Source: Vibrio parahaemolyticus
Lineage (GTDB): Bacteria; Pseudomonadota; Gammaproteobacteria; Enterobacterales; Vibrionaceae
Direction: 5' to 3'
Length of the DNA: 64,000 nucleotides
Assembly (NCBI RefSeq): GCF_900460535.1
Contig: NZ_UHIL01000001.1
Location: 1,178,001-1,242,000, forward strand
The notes under the pieces are model-generated. The model ran no database searches, had not been told where the DNA came from, and saw only the letters and a program-made list of their open reading frames with translations. Each line of letters opens with the position of its first letter. The stretch's first letter is position 1. The position numbers and the translations under genes are program-made. Of the stretch, positions 36,460-46,381 are shown in pieces.

Positions 36460-37668
36460 ATGTATCATCCTATCTCTTTGTTTATTGGCTTGAGATATCT
36501 TCGGGGACGCTCCGGAGATAGGTTTAGCCGATTTGTTTCTTATATGTCGACGGCGGGCATCACGATCGGTGTGATGGCGTTGGTCACTGTGCTTTCGGTT
36601 ATGAACGGATTCGAAGCACAACTGAAAGAGCGCATTCTTGGTGTTCTTCCTCACGCGGTGATTTCTCAACATGATGGTCGCACTCCACTGACGGAGTCTG
36701 CGCCGCAATTCATTCAAGCGATGTCGGATGTTGCTGAGCCAGAACCTGTTGTTCGCGGAGAGGCGGTAATTCAAAGTTCGGCACAACTGACGGCAGGTTA
36801 TTTGATTGGGATTGAGCCTAAGAAAGGCGACCCGATTGCCAACCATTTGATTGCGGGTCGTTTGTCTTCTCTTCAAGCGGGAGAGTACAAAGTGTTTCTT
36901 GGCCACAGTTTAGCGCGCTCTCTTAAGGTTTCTATTGGCGACAAAGTTCGTTTAATGGTGACAAACGCCACGCAGTTTACCCCTCTTGGTCGAATCCCTA
37001 GTCAGCGCAACTTCACAGTGGCTGGTATTTTTAATACCGGTTCGGATGTCGATGGTCAGCTTATGATCGTCAATATGGCGGATGCAGCTAAGTTAATGCG
37101 CCTGCCCAAAGATACCGTATCTGGCTGGCGAGTGTTTTTCTCTGACCCATTTATGGTGACGGATTTCGCTGATAAACCGATGCCTGAAGGGTGGCAGTGG
37201 AGTGATTGGCGTGTACAACGTGGTGAGCTTTTCCAAGCTGTGAAAATGGAAAAGAACATGATGGGCTTAATGCTGGGGCTCATTGTCGGCGTTGCAGCGT
37301 TTAACATCATTTCTGCTTTGATCATGGTGGTGATGGAAAAACAATCTGAAGTCGCGATTTTGAAAACGCAGGGTATGACGCAATCGCAAGTCATGACGAT
37401 TTTCATGGTGCAAGGCGCAAGTAGTGGTGTGATTGGGGCTATTGTCGGCGGAGCGGTTGGCGTGGCGTTGTCACTCAACCTCAACGCCATTTTGGAATCG
37501 GCTGGCGTGGCTCTGTTCAGCTTTGGCGGGCATTTGCCAATTGTGATTGATTCTTTCCAAATTCTATTAGTGGTAGTGCTAGCGATTGCTCTGAGTCTGG
37601 CTGCTACTGTTTATCCTTCTTACCGAGCATCTTCTGTTAAACCTGCTGAGGCACTTCGCTATGAATAA
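36460..37668 (+). CDS. lolC: Lipoprotein-releasing ABC transporter permease LolC
   Basis: The protein has 402 residues from [52 protein letters not shown], nearly identical in pattern to E. coli LolC; this places the start at 36460. Four membrane helices: one after residue 20 and three in the C-terminal MacB/FtsX domain, with a large periplasmic domain between. With LolD and LolE it extracts lipoproteins from the inner membrane and passes them to LolA. Its stop lies 8 bases inside lolD. Confidence 0.95.
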   Translation: MYHPISLFIGLRYLRGRSGDRFSRFVSYMSTAGITIGVMALVTVLSVMNGFEAQLKERILGVLPHAVISQHDGRTPLTESAPQFIQAMSDVAEPEPVVRGEAVIQSSAQLTAGYLIGIEPKKGDPIANHLIAGRLSSLQAGEYKVFLGHSLARSLKVSIGDKVRLMVTNATQFTPLGRIPSQRNFTVAGIFNTGSDVDGQLMIVNMADAAKLMRLPKDTVSGWRVFFSDPFMVTDFADKPMPEGWQWSDWRVQRGELFQAVKMEKNMMGLMLGLIVGVAAFNIISALIMVVMEKQSEVAILKTQGMTQSQVMTIFMVQGASSGVIGAIVGGAVGVALSLNLNAILESAGVALFSFGGHLPIVIDSFQILLVVVLAIALSLAATVYPSYRASSVKPAEALRYE

Positions 37669-38368
37669 GCTATTAGAATGTCGTGATATTCGTAAAGTAT
37701 ACCGAGAAGGTTCCTTGGATACGGAAGTGTTGAAAGGCGTGAGCTTTGATATCGATAAAGGTGAGCTCGTTTCTATTGTTGGCTCATCGGGCTCTGGTAA
37801 GAGTACGCTGCTTCATATCCTTGGCGCATTGGACGACGCTACGCAAGGTGAAGTGGATTTTTTAGGGCAGAACCTATCAGCGTTAAGCTCCAATAAACAG
37901 GCTGCTCTTCGCAACAAACATCTTGGTTTTGTGTATCAATTTCACCACTTACTTGCTGATTTTACGGCGCTCGAAAATGTCGCAATGCCACTGCTGATTG
38001 GCGGTATTAAAGTGACAGAAGCTAAACAGGCGGCAAAAGCGCTGCTTGAGAAAGTGGGCTTGAGCCATCGTATGGATCACCGCCCATCAGAGCTGTCTGG
38101 TGGTGAGCGCCAGCGCGTGGCCATTGCTCGTGCTCTTGTGAACAAGCCTGACTTAGTTTTGGCTGACGAACCAACTGGTAATCTGGATCATAATACGGCT
38201 TTGGCGATTTACGATTTGATGCGTGAACTAAACAAAGAGTCGAACATCGCCTTTTTGGTGGTGACGCATGACAACGAACTCGCAGCAAAAATGGACCGTC
38301 AGATGCACATGCAAGATGGCCTTCTGGTGGATCGTTTGATGACCAAATCTGCATCGGTGGAGGGCTAG
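37661..38368 (+). CDS. lolD: Lipoprotein-releasing ABC transporter ATPase LolD
   Basis: The protein has 235 residues. Walker [10 protein letters not shown], signature LSGGERQR, Walker [13 protein letters not shown] and H-loop VVTHD are all intact. It powers LolCE. The start overlaps the lolC stop, which suggests coupled translation. Confidence 0.96.
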   Translation: MNKLLECRDIRKVYREGSLDTEVLKGVSFDIDKGELVSIVGSSGSGKSTLLHILGALDDATQGEVDFLGQNLSALSSNKQAALRNKHLGFVYQFHHLLADFTALENVAMPLLIGGIKVTEAKQAAKALLEKVGLSHRMDHRPSELSGGERQRVAIARALVNKPDLVLADEPTGNLDHNTALAIYDLMRELNKESNIAFLVVTHDNELAAKMDRQMHMQDGLLVDRLMTKSASVEG

Positions 38369-38370
38369 TT

Positions 38371-39615
38371 TTGTTCTCTTCTTTAGCATTGATGATTGGT
38401 GGACGCTTTAGCCGTGCGAAAAAGCGCAACAAAATGGTGTCGTTCATTTCTCTTTCTTCAACCATTGGTATTGCAGTAGGCGTGGCGGTGATCATCATTG
38501 GCCTTTCGGCGATGAATGGTTTTGAGCGTGAGCTTCAGTCGCGTGTGTTGTCCGTGATTCCTCATGGTGAGTTAGAAGGGGTTAACGGGCCACTGCAGAA
38601 CTACACCAAGACGATGAACCAAGCGCTGCAACATGAGCATGTCGTTGCTGCCGCACCGTACGTCCGCTTTACAGGTTTAGCCGAAAAAGGCAGTAAACTA
38701 AAGGCGATTGAAGTGCGTGGTGTGGATCCTGCGTATGAGCAAGCGGTGTCGAGCATGTCTGACTTTATTGATCCAGAGGCGTGGCAAAACTTTTACTCAG
38801 GCCAACAACAAGTGATTTTAGGTCGAGGAGTTGCAAATGAGTTGAAGGTGCAAGTCGGTGACTACGTCACGTTGATGATTCCTCAAACGGGTGGCACAAA
38901 TAAAGTTCAAGCGCCGAAACGTGTGCGCGTCAAAGTGGCGGGCTTTTTGACGTTGAACGGCCAAATTGATCATTCATTGGCTTTAGTTCCGCTGGCGGAT
39001 GCGCAGCAATACGCTCGTTTAGGAGACGGCGTAACTGGAATTTCTCTAAAAACCGATGATGTTCTTGATGCGCCTTCGATCGTTCGAGAAGTCGGCAACC
39101 TAGTGAATGTGTACGTATATTTGAAGAGTTGGCAGCAGCAGTTTGGCTTTCTCTACCGTGACATTCAGTTGGTACGCACGATCATGTATTTAGTCATGGT
39201 ATTAGTGATTGGTGTGGCGTGTTTCAATATCGTCTCGACATTGATGATGGCGGTGAAGGACCGCGCAGCAGAGATCGCGATTTTGCGTACGATGGGGGCA
39301 AAAGATGGTCTGATTAAACGTATTTTCGTTTGGCAGGGCGTCTTCTCTGGAGTGTTTGGTAGCCTTGTCGGTAGCCTTGTTGGTGTGTTGGTTGCGTTGA
39401 ATTTAACTCCAATCATTAAGGGGCTTGAAGGCTTAATAGGACACCAGTTTTTATCGGGTGACATCTACTTTGTGGACTTTCTTCCATCGCAGTTGCATTG
39501 GCCTGACGTCGCATTGGTGTCGACCACCGCTATAGTATTAAGCCTATTGGCCACTTGGTACCCAGCTTCTCGTGCAGCGAAACTGAACCCTGCCGCAGTT
39601 TTGAGTGCTAAGTAG
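38371..39615 (+). CDS. lolE: Lipoprotein-releasing ABC transporter permease LolE
   Basis: The protein has 414 residues from a TTG start, supported by GGAGG eight bases upstream and by the expected N-terminus LALMIGGRFSRAKKRNKMVSFIS. Same layout as LolC: one N-terminal helix, a periplasmic domain and three C-terminal helices, ending SRAAKLNPAAVLSAK. Two bases separate it from lolD. It completes the LolCDE complex. The presence of both LolC and LolE, rather than one LolF, matches gamma-proteobacteria. Confidence 0.95.
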   Translation: MFSSLALMIGGRFSRAKKRNKMVSFISLSSTIGIAVGVAVIIIGLSAMNGFERELQSRVLSVIPHGELEGVNGPLQNYTKTMNQALQHEHVVAAAPYVRFTGLAEKGSKLKAIEVRGVDPAYEQAVSSMSDFIDPEAWQNFYSGQQQVILGRGVANELKVQVGDYVTLMIPQTGGTNKVQAPKRVRVKVAGFLTLNGQIDHSLALVPLADAQQYARLGDGVTGISLKTDDVLDAPSIVREVGNLVNVYVYLKSWQQQFGFLYRDIQLVRTIMYLVMVLVIGVACFNIVSTLMMAVKDRAAEIAILRTMGAKDGLIKRIFVWQGVFSGVFGSLVGSLVGVLVALNLTPIIKGLEGLIGHQFLSGDIYFVDFLPSQLHWPDVALVSTTAIVLSLLATWYPASRAAKLNPAAVLSAK

Positions 39616-39688
39616 CGAAGGAAGGAAAGCTAGCCTCGTAGACATCGTTGCTAGCGATGACTTATTTTGCTAAGTACTCTAGATACAG

Positions 39689-39713
39689 AAAAGGACCTTT
39701 CATGGTCCTTTTT
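39689..39713 (+). terminator. Terminator after lolE
   Basis: AAAAGGACC pairs with GGTCCTTTT across TTTCAT, then T residues. Confidence 0.9.
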
Positions 39714-39819
39714 TGTATTCATTAGCATCTTTTCATTCTTTGCTTACATTTCGTTTCAGCTTTATTGTCGTTTGAACCTCAAGCCATGTCGCAACGAATG
39801 ATTTTAGCGTCTTATCCGC

Positions 39820-40329
39820 TTATCTTACTTTTCGTTTTTGCCAACTGCGAACGACAGAGTAGCGCCACAATCCGCGAATACCGAAATAACCAATGATCGC
39901 AGAACCCACACCGCAAATTGCGCACCCCAATAGGAATGGAGGCCCAATCGTGCTCATCTGTTGCATGATAAAGTCCCAAGATAGCTCAAAATGGAATGGC
40001 TGAGGTGGAACATGCATGACCCATGCACCGAGCTTGTAAGCAAAGTAAAACAAGACTGGCATGGTAATAGGGTTGCTGACCCAAACGAGAGCGACTGACA
40101 GAGGTAAATTTACGCCCATTAAAATGGCTAAACCTGCAGACATAATCATCTGGCTCGGAAGCGGGACAAACGCCATAAATAGGCCAACGGCAAAAGCACC
40201 TGACGCAGAGCGACGGTTTAAGCACCAAAGGTTCGGGTTGTATAACACATTGCCGAAGACCTTCAATGCTTTTTGGCGTTTGATCACTTCGTGATCAGGC
40301 ATGAAGCGTTTTATCAGCTTTCTAGGCAT
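39820..40329 (-). CDS. DUF2062 membrane protein
   Basis: The protein has 169 residues from MPRKLIKRFMPDHEVIKRQKALKVFG. The body has three to four membrane helices with ASGAFAVGLFMAFVPLPSQMIMSAGLAILMGVNLPLSVALVWVSNPITMPVLFYFAYKLG, the signature of DUF2062. The longer frame to 40401 runs into comEC and has no RBS. The start is only 8 bases from the comEC start on the other strand, so the two promoters must lie within each other's genes. Function unknown. Confidence 0.88.
   Translation of the reverse strand: MPRKLIKRFMPDHEVIKRQKALKVFGNVLYNPNLWCLNRRSASGAFAVGLFMAFVPLPSQMIMSAGLAILMGVNLPLSVALVWVSNPITMPVLFYFAYKLGAWVMHVPPQPFHFELSWDFIMQQMSTIGPPFLLGCAICGVGSAIIGYFGIRGLWRYSVVRSWQKRKVR
40281..40297. repeat. 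17-bp palindrome upstream of comEC, inside the DUF2062 gene
   Basis: TGATCAC, TTC, GTGATCA at 40281-40297: a perfect 7-bp inverted repeat about 40 bases before the comEC start. It could be a regulator site in the comEC promoter or just codon coincidence (codons for P-D-H-E-V-I). Confidence 0.45.
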
Positions 40330-40337
40330 AGGACGAC

Positions 40338-42596
40338 ATGACTCTCTTAGAAAAAAGTTGGACCTTGGCGTTATTTGTCGCGAGCGTAATTTCGTCTGCA
40401 TGGTGGCCGACGATGCCGGATTGGCGTTGGTTGCTGCTGGGAATAATTACCACTGGCTCAATAATTAAATTACGTCGAGGCTTAATTAGCATAGGCGTAA
40501 TTGTGGGCTTTATGGTTGTCATCGTCCACGGCAATATTATGGAGTATCAGAGACAAGCCCTTTTTCAAGCAGGTGAGAATAGTACCATAATTGGTAGAGT
40601 TGACAGCTCTTTTACGCAAATAAGTCACGGATATGAAGGTGTCGTAGCGATAAAACAAGTGAATACTCACACTCTGTTACCTTTTCTTAAACCTAAAGTC
40701 CGCCTTATAACGCCATTCCCACTAGCTGTTAACAGTGAGTTTACGACTAACGTTTTGATTAAGCCCATTATCGGCCTCAGAAATGAAGCGGGTTTCGACG
40801 CAGAAAAGCAGTCAATGGGAAATGGTGTTGTTGCAAGAGCGGTCGTAACTAAAGATTCATACTGGGTCATTCGTACTTCTTCGTCTTGGCGCGAAGCTAT
40901 TATTCAAACTGTTGAGCGTGATATTTCTCGCCTTGAGCATTTTGCTCTAATTAAAGCACTGGTTTTTGCTGATCGCACTGGGCTTACCAAAGAGGATTGG
41001 CAGTCTCTGCGTGACAGCGGATTACTGCATCTTGTATCAATTTCTGGTCTACACATTGGGATGGCATTGACGTTTGGGCTCGCCCTTGGTGGGCTTATTC
41101 GGCTTGCTATGCCGCGATATTGGTTTCTGCCATCAGTGAGTGGGTTGGCGTTTGCCATTGTTTACGCTTGGCTTGCTGATTTTTCTTTGCCGACGACCCG
41201 AGCCGTTTCTGTTTGTATCATCTATCTTGCTTTGAAGTATTGGCTTGTTCATTGGAGTCCATGGCGCGTACTGTTATTGGCTGTGGCGTTGCAACTTTTC
41301 TTCCAACCTTTTGCTTCTTTTAGTTTGAGTTTTTGGCTGTCTTATTTATCCGTTGGTGCCGTTTTGTTTGCGGTTAACACAGTGCAAGACTCGAAGGAAG
41401 GTCGTTTGGGAAAGTTGCGGATACTTCTGTTGACTCAACTGATACTGAGCTTATTGATTGTCCCGATCAGTGGCTATTTTTTCTCTGGATTTAGCTGGTC
41501 TTCTTTAGTCTACAATTTGGTTTTCATTCCTTGGTTTGGCTTTGTTGTCGTTCCAATCATGTTTGCTGCTTTAATCGCGTCATTGCTCTTTCCTATGTTG
41601 GCGACGGTTCTATGGTATTTGCTTGACGTATTCCTTGTGCCACTAAGTTGGTCGGTTCGATATGCCATAGGAACTTGGCAACCCATTAGTGCCGAGTGGA
41701 CATTTGTTATTGCTGTAGTGAGTGTCGTGCTCGTTTTAAGACATGTTATGCCTCGTTACGTTTGGATGTTTGTCTGTGTAATTGTTGTGATGACCGGGTT
41801 GTTTCCTAAGCAATATAACCAAACTTGGCGTATTGATGTACTTGATGTCGGGCATGGGTTGGCGGTACTGGTTGAAAAAGAAGGGAGAGTTTTACTCTAT
41901 GATACGGGCAAGGCTTGGCAAAACGGCAGTATAGCTGAGCAAGTGATTACGCCAGTACTGCACCGCAGAGGCTACTCAAGTGTCGATACGATGATTTTAA
42001 GTCATGCCGATAATGACCATGCTGGCGGCCGAAAAGTGATAGAACAGTACTTTTCACCTAAAAACAAACTAAGTAGCCAGAGCTTTTTACATTATCAGCC
42101 TTGTATTGCTGCTGAGAAGTGGAAGTGGCAAGGGTTGAACATTGAGGTACTTTGGCCTCCTAAACCTGTTGTACGTGCATACAACCCCCACTCTTGTGTC
42201 ATCAGTCTGGAAGACCCTAGTACAGGTTTTAAAATGTTGTTTACTGGTGATATCGAAGCCATCAGCGAATGGATACTGCTTCGAGAGCCAGAAAAGCTGC
42301 GCAGTGATGTAATGCTAGTGCCGCATCATGGAAGCAAAACCTCTTCTAACCCTAAGTTTATCAAAGTTGTTGAGCCTAGTTTGGCTATTGCTTCAACGGC
42401 AAAACTAAACCAGTGGGGAATGCCCGCACCTGAAGTCGTTCAGGCCTATACCGACAGTGGTGTTAGTTGGTTAGACACTGGAAGTGATGGCCAAATAACA
42501 ATCTTACTTGATGGCAATAACTGGCGTTTTGAAAGTAAACGTCGTGAGACAATTGAGCCTTGGTATAGGCAGATGCTGCGTAACCGAGTAGAATAA
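40338..42596 (+). CDS. comEC: DNA uptake channel protein ComEC/Rec2
   Basis: The protein has 752 residues. It moves single-stranded DNA across the inner membrane in natural transformation. Order: two or three N-terminal helices, an OB-like domain (about 80-180), the Competence membrane domain with LVSISGLHIGMALTFGLALGGLI and ten or so helices, then a C-terminal metallo-beta-lactamase-like domain with DVLDVGHGLAVLVEKEGRVLLYDTG and LSHADNDHAGG. HxDxxH-type ligands are present as HADNDH. msbA follows 31 bases later, as ycaI precedes msbA in E. coli. Confidence 0.95.
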   Translation: MTLLEKSWTLALFVASVISSAWWPTMPDWRWLLLGIITTGSIIKLRRGLISIGVIVGFMVVIVHGNIMEYQRQALFQAGENSTIIGRVDSSFTQISHGYEGVVAIKQVNTHTLLPFLKPKVRLITPFPLAVNSEFTTNVLIKPIIGLRNEAGFDAEKQSMGNGVVARAVVTKDSYWVIRTSSSWREAIIQTVERDISRLEHFALIKALVFADRTGLTKEDWQSLRDSGLLHLVSISGLHIGMALTFGLALGGLIRLAMPRYWFLPSVSGLAFAIVYAWLADFSLPTTRAVSVCIIYLALKYWLVHWSPWRVLLLAVALQLFFQPFASFSLSFWLSYLSVGAVLFAVNTVQDSKEGRLGKLRILLLTQLILSLLIVPISGYFFSGFSWSSLVYNLVFIPWFGFVVVPIMFAALIASLLFPMLATVLWYLLDVFLVPLSWSVRYAIGTWQPISAEWTFVIAVVSVVLVLRHVMPRYVWMFVCVIVVMTGLFPKQYNQTWRIDVLDVGHGLAVLVEKEGRVLLYDTGKAWQNGSIAEQVITPVLHRRGYSSVDTMILSHADNDHAGGRKVIEQYFSPKNKLSSQSFLHYQPCIAAEKWKWQGLNIEVLWPPKPVVRAYNPHSCVISLEDPSTGFKMLFTGDIEAISEWILLREPEKLRSDVMLVPHHGSKTSSNPKFIKVVEPSLAIASTAKLNQWGMPAPEVVQAYTDSGVSWLDTGSDGQITILLDGNNWRFESKRRETIEPWYRQMLRNRVE

Positions 42597-42627
42597 GAGT
42601 CTTACTGTAAGAAAATAAAGCACTTCT

Positions 42628-44376
42628 ATGTCGATAAATACTGATGAAACGACTTGGCAGACGTTTAAACGTCTTTGGCAATTTATCCGCCTTTACAAGT
42701 CTGGCCTTATCGTTGCCGTCATTGCATTAGTGATTAATGCTATCTCTGATACTTATATGATTTCTCTACTAAAACCGCTTCTCGATGAAGGTTTTGGTAA
42801 TGCGGATTCTGATTTTCTACGTACACTTCCTTTAATTATATTTGTCATGATGTTCATTCGTGGCACGAGTGGTTTTGTCTCCACGTATTGTTTGAGTTGG
42901 GTCTCTGGCAATGTGGTGATGCTAGTACGACGCATGGTGTTTAATCACTTTATGCACATGCCTGTATCGTACTTTGACAAAGAAAAAACGGGTAACTTGC
43001 TTTCTCGAATCACTTACGATTCAGAGCAAGTCTCTGCGGCGACGAGCCAAGCGTTAGTGAGCATCGTACGTGAAGGCGCAAGCATTATTGGTTTGCTTGT
43101 TCTGATGTTTTACAACAGCTGGCAGTTGTCATTAGTGCTGTTTGCTGTAGCGCCTGTGGTTGCTTGGGGTATTGGTGTCGTTTCTAAGCGATTCAGAAAA
43201 ATCTCTAAGAACATGCAAACGATGATGGGTAATGTGACCGCATCGGCTGAGCAAATGTTAAAAGGGCACAAAGTCGTATTGAGCTACGGTGGTCAAGACA
43301 TTGAACGTCAACGTTTTGATAAAGTCAGCAACCAAATGCGTCAACAAAGCATGAAGTTGGTAACGGCTCAGGCTGCGGCAAACCCAATCATTCAAATGAT
43401 TGCATCATTTGCGATTGTTGCTGTTCTTTATCTGGCAAGCATTGATTCAATCAAAGAGCAGCTGACTCCGGGTACTTTTACCGTGGTCTTTTCTGCGATG
43501 TTTGGTTTGATGCGCCCACTTAAAGCACTGACAAACGTAACTTCTCAGTTCCAACGTGGTATGGCAGCAAGCCAAACTTTGTTTGCTCTGATCGATTTAG
43601 AACCAGAGAAAAACGAAGGTAAATACACGGTTGAGCGTGCGAAGGGTGATGTATCTGTGAAAGATGTCAGCTTCACGTATGTAGGTTCAGAAAAGCCGGC
43701 TCTAGAGCATGTCAGTTTTGATATTCCTCGAGGTAAAACGGTCGCTCTAGTGGGGCGTTCAGGTTCAGGTAAAAGTACCATTGCGAACTTGTTTAACCGT
43801 TTTTATGACGTGGACAGTGGTTCGATTACATTAGATGGCCGTGATATTCGTGACTACGAATTGAAGAACTTGCGCGAGCAGTTTGCGTTGGTTTCGCAAA
43901 ACGTACATCTTTTCAATGACACCATAGCAAATAACATTGCTTACGCGACGGAAGATAAGTACCAGCGCAGTGATATTGAGCATGCAGCGAAGCTGGCTCA
44001 CGCAATGGAATTCATCAATAAGATGGAAAATGGTTTAGATACCATGATCGGCGAAAACGGCGCGAGCTTATCTGGTGGTCAGCGCCAACGTGTAGCTATT
44101 GCTCGGGCGTTGCTGCGTGATGCGCCTGTATTGATTCTTGACGAAGCAACCTCTGCTCTGGATACGGAATCTGAGCGTGCCATCCAAGCTGCATTAGATG
44201 AGCTGCAGAAAGATAAAACCGTGTTGGTGATTGCTCACCGCTTGTCAACGATCGAAAAAGCCGATGAGATTCTAGTCGTAGACGACGGTGCCATTATTGA
44301 ACGAGGTAATCACGCAGACTTGATTGCTAAGAATGGCGCTTACGCTCAACTTCATCGCATCCAGTTTGGCGAATAG
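42628..44376 (+). CDS. msbA: Lipid A export ATP-binding/permease protein MsbA
   Basis: The protein has 582 residues, exactly the E. coli size. It flips lipid A-core across the inner membrane. An N-terminal six-helix exporter domain is followed by an ATPase with Walker [10 protein letters not shown], signature LSGGQRQR, Walker [12 protein letters not shown] and the H-loop IAHRLST. The family's N-terminal sequence ([29 protein letters not shown]) fits. lpxK begins 5 bases after the stop, so the operon is tight. Confidence 0.97.
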   Translation: MSINTDETTWQTFKRLWQFIRLYKSGLIVAVIALVINAISDTYMISLLKPLLDEGFGNADSDFLRTLPLIIFVMMFIRGTSGFVSTYCLSWVSGNVVMLVRRMVFNHFMHMPVSYFDKEKTGNLLSRITYDSEQVSAATSQALVSIVREGASIIGLLVLMFYNSWQLSLVLFAVAPVVAWGIGVVSKRFRKISKNMQTMMGNVTASAEQMLKGHKVVLSYGGQDIERQRFDKVSNQMRQQSMKLVTAQAAANPIIQMIASFAIVAVLYLASIDSIKEQLTPGTFTVVFSAMFGLMRPLKALTNVTSQFQRGMAASQTLFALIDLEPEKNEGKYTVERAKGDVSVKDVSFTYVGSEKPALEHVSFDIPRGKTVALVGRSGSGKSTIANLFNRFYDVDSGSITLDGRDIRDYELKNLREQFALVSQNVHLFNDTIANNIAYATEDKYQRSDIEHAAKLAHAMEFINKMENGLDTMIGENGASLSGGQRQRVAIARALLRDAPVLILDEATSALDTESERAIQAALDELQKDKTVLVIAHRLSTIEKADEILVVDDGAIIERGNHADLIAKNGAYAQLHRIQFGE

Positions 44377-44381
44377 TTACT

Positions 44382-45389
44382 GTGGTTGAAAAAATCTGGT
44401 TTGAAAATCATCCACTAAAATATCTGTTGTGGCCATTATTATGGCCACTCAGTGTGTTGTTTGGTGCAATCAGTAGAGCGAAGCGTCAACAGTTCCAAAC
44501 TGGTCGCAAGCAAGCTTATCAAGCACCCGTGCCCGTAGTAGTGGTCGGTAATATCACCGCTGGTGGCAATGGTAAGACGCCTGTTGTGGTTTGGTTGGTC
44601 GAGCAATTACAACATCTGGGGTACAAACCGGGAGTGGTGTCTCGAGGATACGGTGCGAAGGCTCCGCAGTATCCGCTGGTGTTAAATGATGATACTCCTA
44701 CTCAACATTGTGGTGATGAACCTAAACTCATCCACCGGCGCACCGGAGCTCCTGTCGCAGTAGACCCTGTACGTGCAAACGCCGTGAAAGCGCTAGTAGA
44801 GTTAGACGTGGATATCATCATTACCGATGATGGTTTGCAGCATTATGCTCTAGAGCGTGATGTTGAACTTGTGATTGTTGATGGAAATCGTCGTTTTGGT
44901 AATGAGTGTTTGATTCCGCTTGGTCCATTGCGCGAAGGTGTTGAGCGACTTCAGGAAGTCGACTTTATCATCACCAATGGCGGTTTGGCCCATCAGGGGG
45001 AGATCTCGATGTCTCTAGCGCCATCAAAAGCGATCAACCTAAAGACCAAGCAGCAAGTTGATGTGAGTGAGTTAAAGGCGCTGGTGGCATTTGCCGGTAT
45101 CGGGCATCCACCTCGGTTTTTTAATACACTAGAATCAATGAATGCGGATGTTAAAGTCACGAAAGGTTTTGCTGACCATCAAGACTTTGACCAAAAAGAA
45201 CTTGAAGCATTGGCTCTGCAAGGGGCGAATGTGATTATGACAGAGAAAGATGCTGTCAAATGTAGCGACTACGCACAAGACAATTGGTGGTATCTGCCTG
45301 TATCTGCTCAATTTGAGCCTAAAGATGCAGAGCGAATTTTAAATCGAATAAAAGAGGTTAAAGCGACTTATGGATCACCGTCTGCTTGA
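44382..45389 (+). CDS. lpxK: Tetraacyldisaccharide 4'-kinase
   Basis: The protein has 335 residues from a GTG start. It adds the 4'-phosphate to the lipid A disaccharide. P-loop [13 protein letters not shown] and the following VSRGYGAK are diagnostic, as is [19 protein letters not shown]. Membrane-associated N-terminus ([16 protein letters not shown]). It overlaps the next small gene by 20 bases. Confidence 0.96.
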   Translation: MVEKIWFENHPLKYLLWPLLWPLSVLFGAISRAKRQQFQTGRKQAYQAPVPVVVVGNITAGGNGKTPVVVWLVEQLQHLGYKPGVVSRGYGAKAPQYPLVLNDDTPTQHCGDEPKLIHRRTGAPVAVDPVRANAVKALVELDVDIIITDDGLQHYALERDVELVIVDGNRRFGNECLIPLGPLREGVERLQEVDFIITNGGLAHQGEISMSLAPSKAINLKTKQQVDVSELKALVAFAGIGHPPRFFNTLESMNADVKVTKGFADHQDFDQKELEALALQGANVIMTEKDAVKCSDYAQDNWWYLPVSAQFEPKDAERILNRIKEVKATYGSPSA

Positions 45390-45549
45390 GATTGTGGCTT
45401 GCCCAGTGTGTAAAGGTAAGCTGACTTACGATAAAGATAATCAAGAGTTGATCTGCAAATTGGATCGCCTTGCTTACCCTATCAAAGAGGGTATTCCTGT
45501 TCTGCTTGAGCCAGAAGCTCGCACCATGAGTATGGATGAGGGACGTTAA
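45370..45549 (+). CDS. ycaR: Trm112/YcaR family zinc-ribbon-like protein
   Basis: The protein has 59 residues ([20 protein letters not shown]... [18 protein letters not shown]). It starts inside the end of lpxK and its stop overlaps the kdsB start (TAATG). The CPVCKG motif keeps one Cys pair of the zinc ribbon; the second pair has become a single Cys (ICKLD), as in E. coli YcaR. Trm112-like proteins assist methyltransferases; here the role is unknown. E. coli has it at the same place between lpxK and kdsB. Confidence 0.92.
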   Translation: MDHRLLEIVACPVCKGKLTYDKDNQELICKLDRLAYPIKEGIPVLLEPEARTMSMDEGR

Positions 45550-46304
45550 TGTCTTTTACGGTTGTGATACCGGCTCGTTACTCTTCGAGCCGTTTACCAG
45601 GTAAACCACTGGCTGATATCGGTGGTAAACCAATGGTGCAATGGGTTTACGAACAAGCAATGCAAGCTGGCGCTGATGACGTGATCATTGCTACTGACGA
45701 TGAGCGAGTTTCTGCGGCGGTTGAGCAATTCGGTGGCAAAGTTTGTATGACTTCGCCAAACCACGAATCTGGTACAGAGCGTTTAGCGGAAGTGGTAGAG
45801 AAAATGGCCATTCCTGCTGACCACATTATTGTGAACGTTCAAGGTGATGAGCCTTTGGTACCACCAGTTATCATCCGCCAAGTTGCAGATAACTTAGCCG
45901 CTAGTGATGCACCTATGGCTACGTTGGCGGTTGAAATCGAATCTGAAGATGAAGTCTTTAACCCAAATGCCGTAAAAGTCGTTGCTGATGAGCGTGGTTA
46001 TGCCATGTACTTTAGCCGAGCAACAATTCCTTGGGATCGTGATAACTTCGCAAAGCAAGACAAAGCTATCGTGAATCCATTGATGCGTCACATCGGTATC
46101 TATGCATACCGCGCAGGTTTCATTAATACTTACGTAAACTGGGCGCCAAGTGCCCTAGAGCAAATTGAATGCCTAGAGCAGTTACGAGTGCTTTGGTACG
46201 GCGAGAAAATCCACGTTGCAGTCGCTAAAGAAGCGCCAGCAGCAGGCGTTGATACGCCAGAAGATCTTGAAGCCGTTAGAGCTATTGTGGCGAAAAAAGC
46301 GTAA
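45549..46304 (+). CDS. kdsB: 3-deoxy-manno-octulosonate cytidylyltransferase
   Basis: The protein has 251 residues. It activates Kdo with CTP for lipopolysaccharide. The nucleotide-binding start [33 protein letters not shown] is diagnostic, with [11 protein letters not shown] for the metal site and the later [12 protein letters not shown]. The start overlaps the ycaR stop. It is the last gene of comEC-msbA-lpxK-ycaR-kdsB, followed by a terminator. Confidence 0.97.
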   Translation: MSFTVVIPARYSSSRLPGKPLADIGGKPMVQWVYEQAMQAGADDVIIATDDERVSAAVEQFGGKVCMTSPNHESGTERLAEVVEKMAIPADHIIVNVQGDEPLVPPVIIRQVADNLAASDAPMATLAVEIESEDEVFNPNAVKVVADERGYAMYFSRATIPWDRDNFAKQDKAIVNPLMRHIGIYAYRAGFINTYVNWAPSALEQIECLEQLRVLWYGEKIHVAVAKEAPAAGVDTPEDLEAVRAIVAKKA

Positions 46305-46327
46305 CGATTCTACTTCTTGCAATTAAT

Positions 46328-46353
46328 AAAAAGGCTCCTTTCATGGAGCCTTT
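46328..46353. terminator. Bidirectional terminator (kdsB / spoVR)
   Basis: AAAGGCTCC (46330-46338) pairs with GGAGCCTTT (46345-46353) over TTTCAT. On the minus strand it ends in TTTTTATT. Confidence 0.85.
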
Positions 46354-46381
46354 GGCTTTAAGGGGATGAGTATATTTTTTA

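Noticed and set aside
36421..36906. 161-residue minus-strand frame
   Set aside because: It is antisense to the well-supported lolC start, very rich in Arg, Asn and His, and has no RBS or recognisable domain.
38022..38498. 158-residue minus-strand frame over lolD/lolE
   Set aside because: It lies antisense to the two overlapping genes of a conserved operon; composition is typical of a shadow frame.
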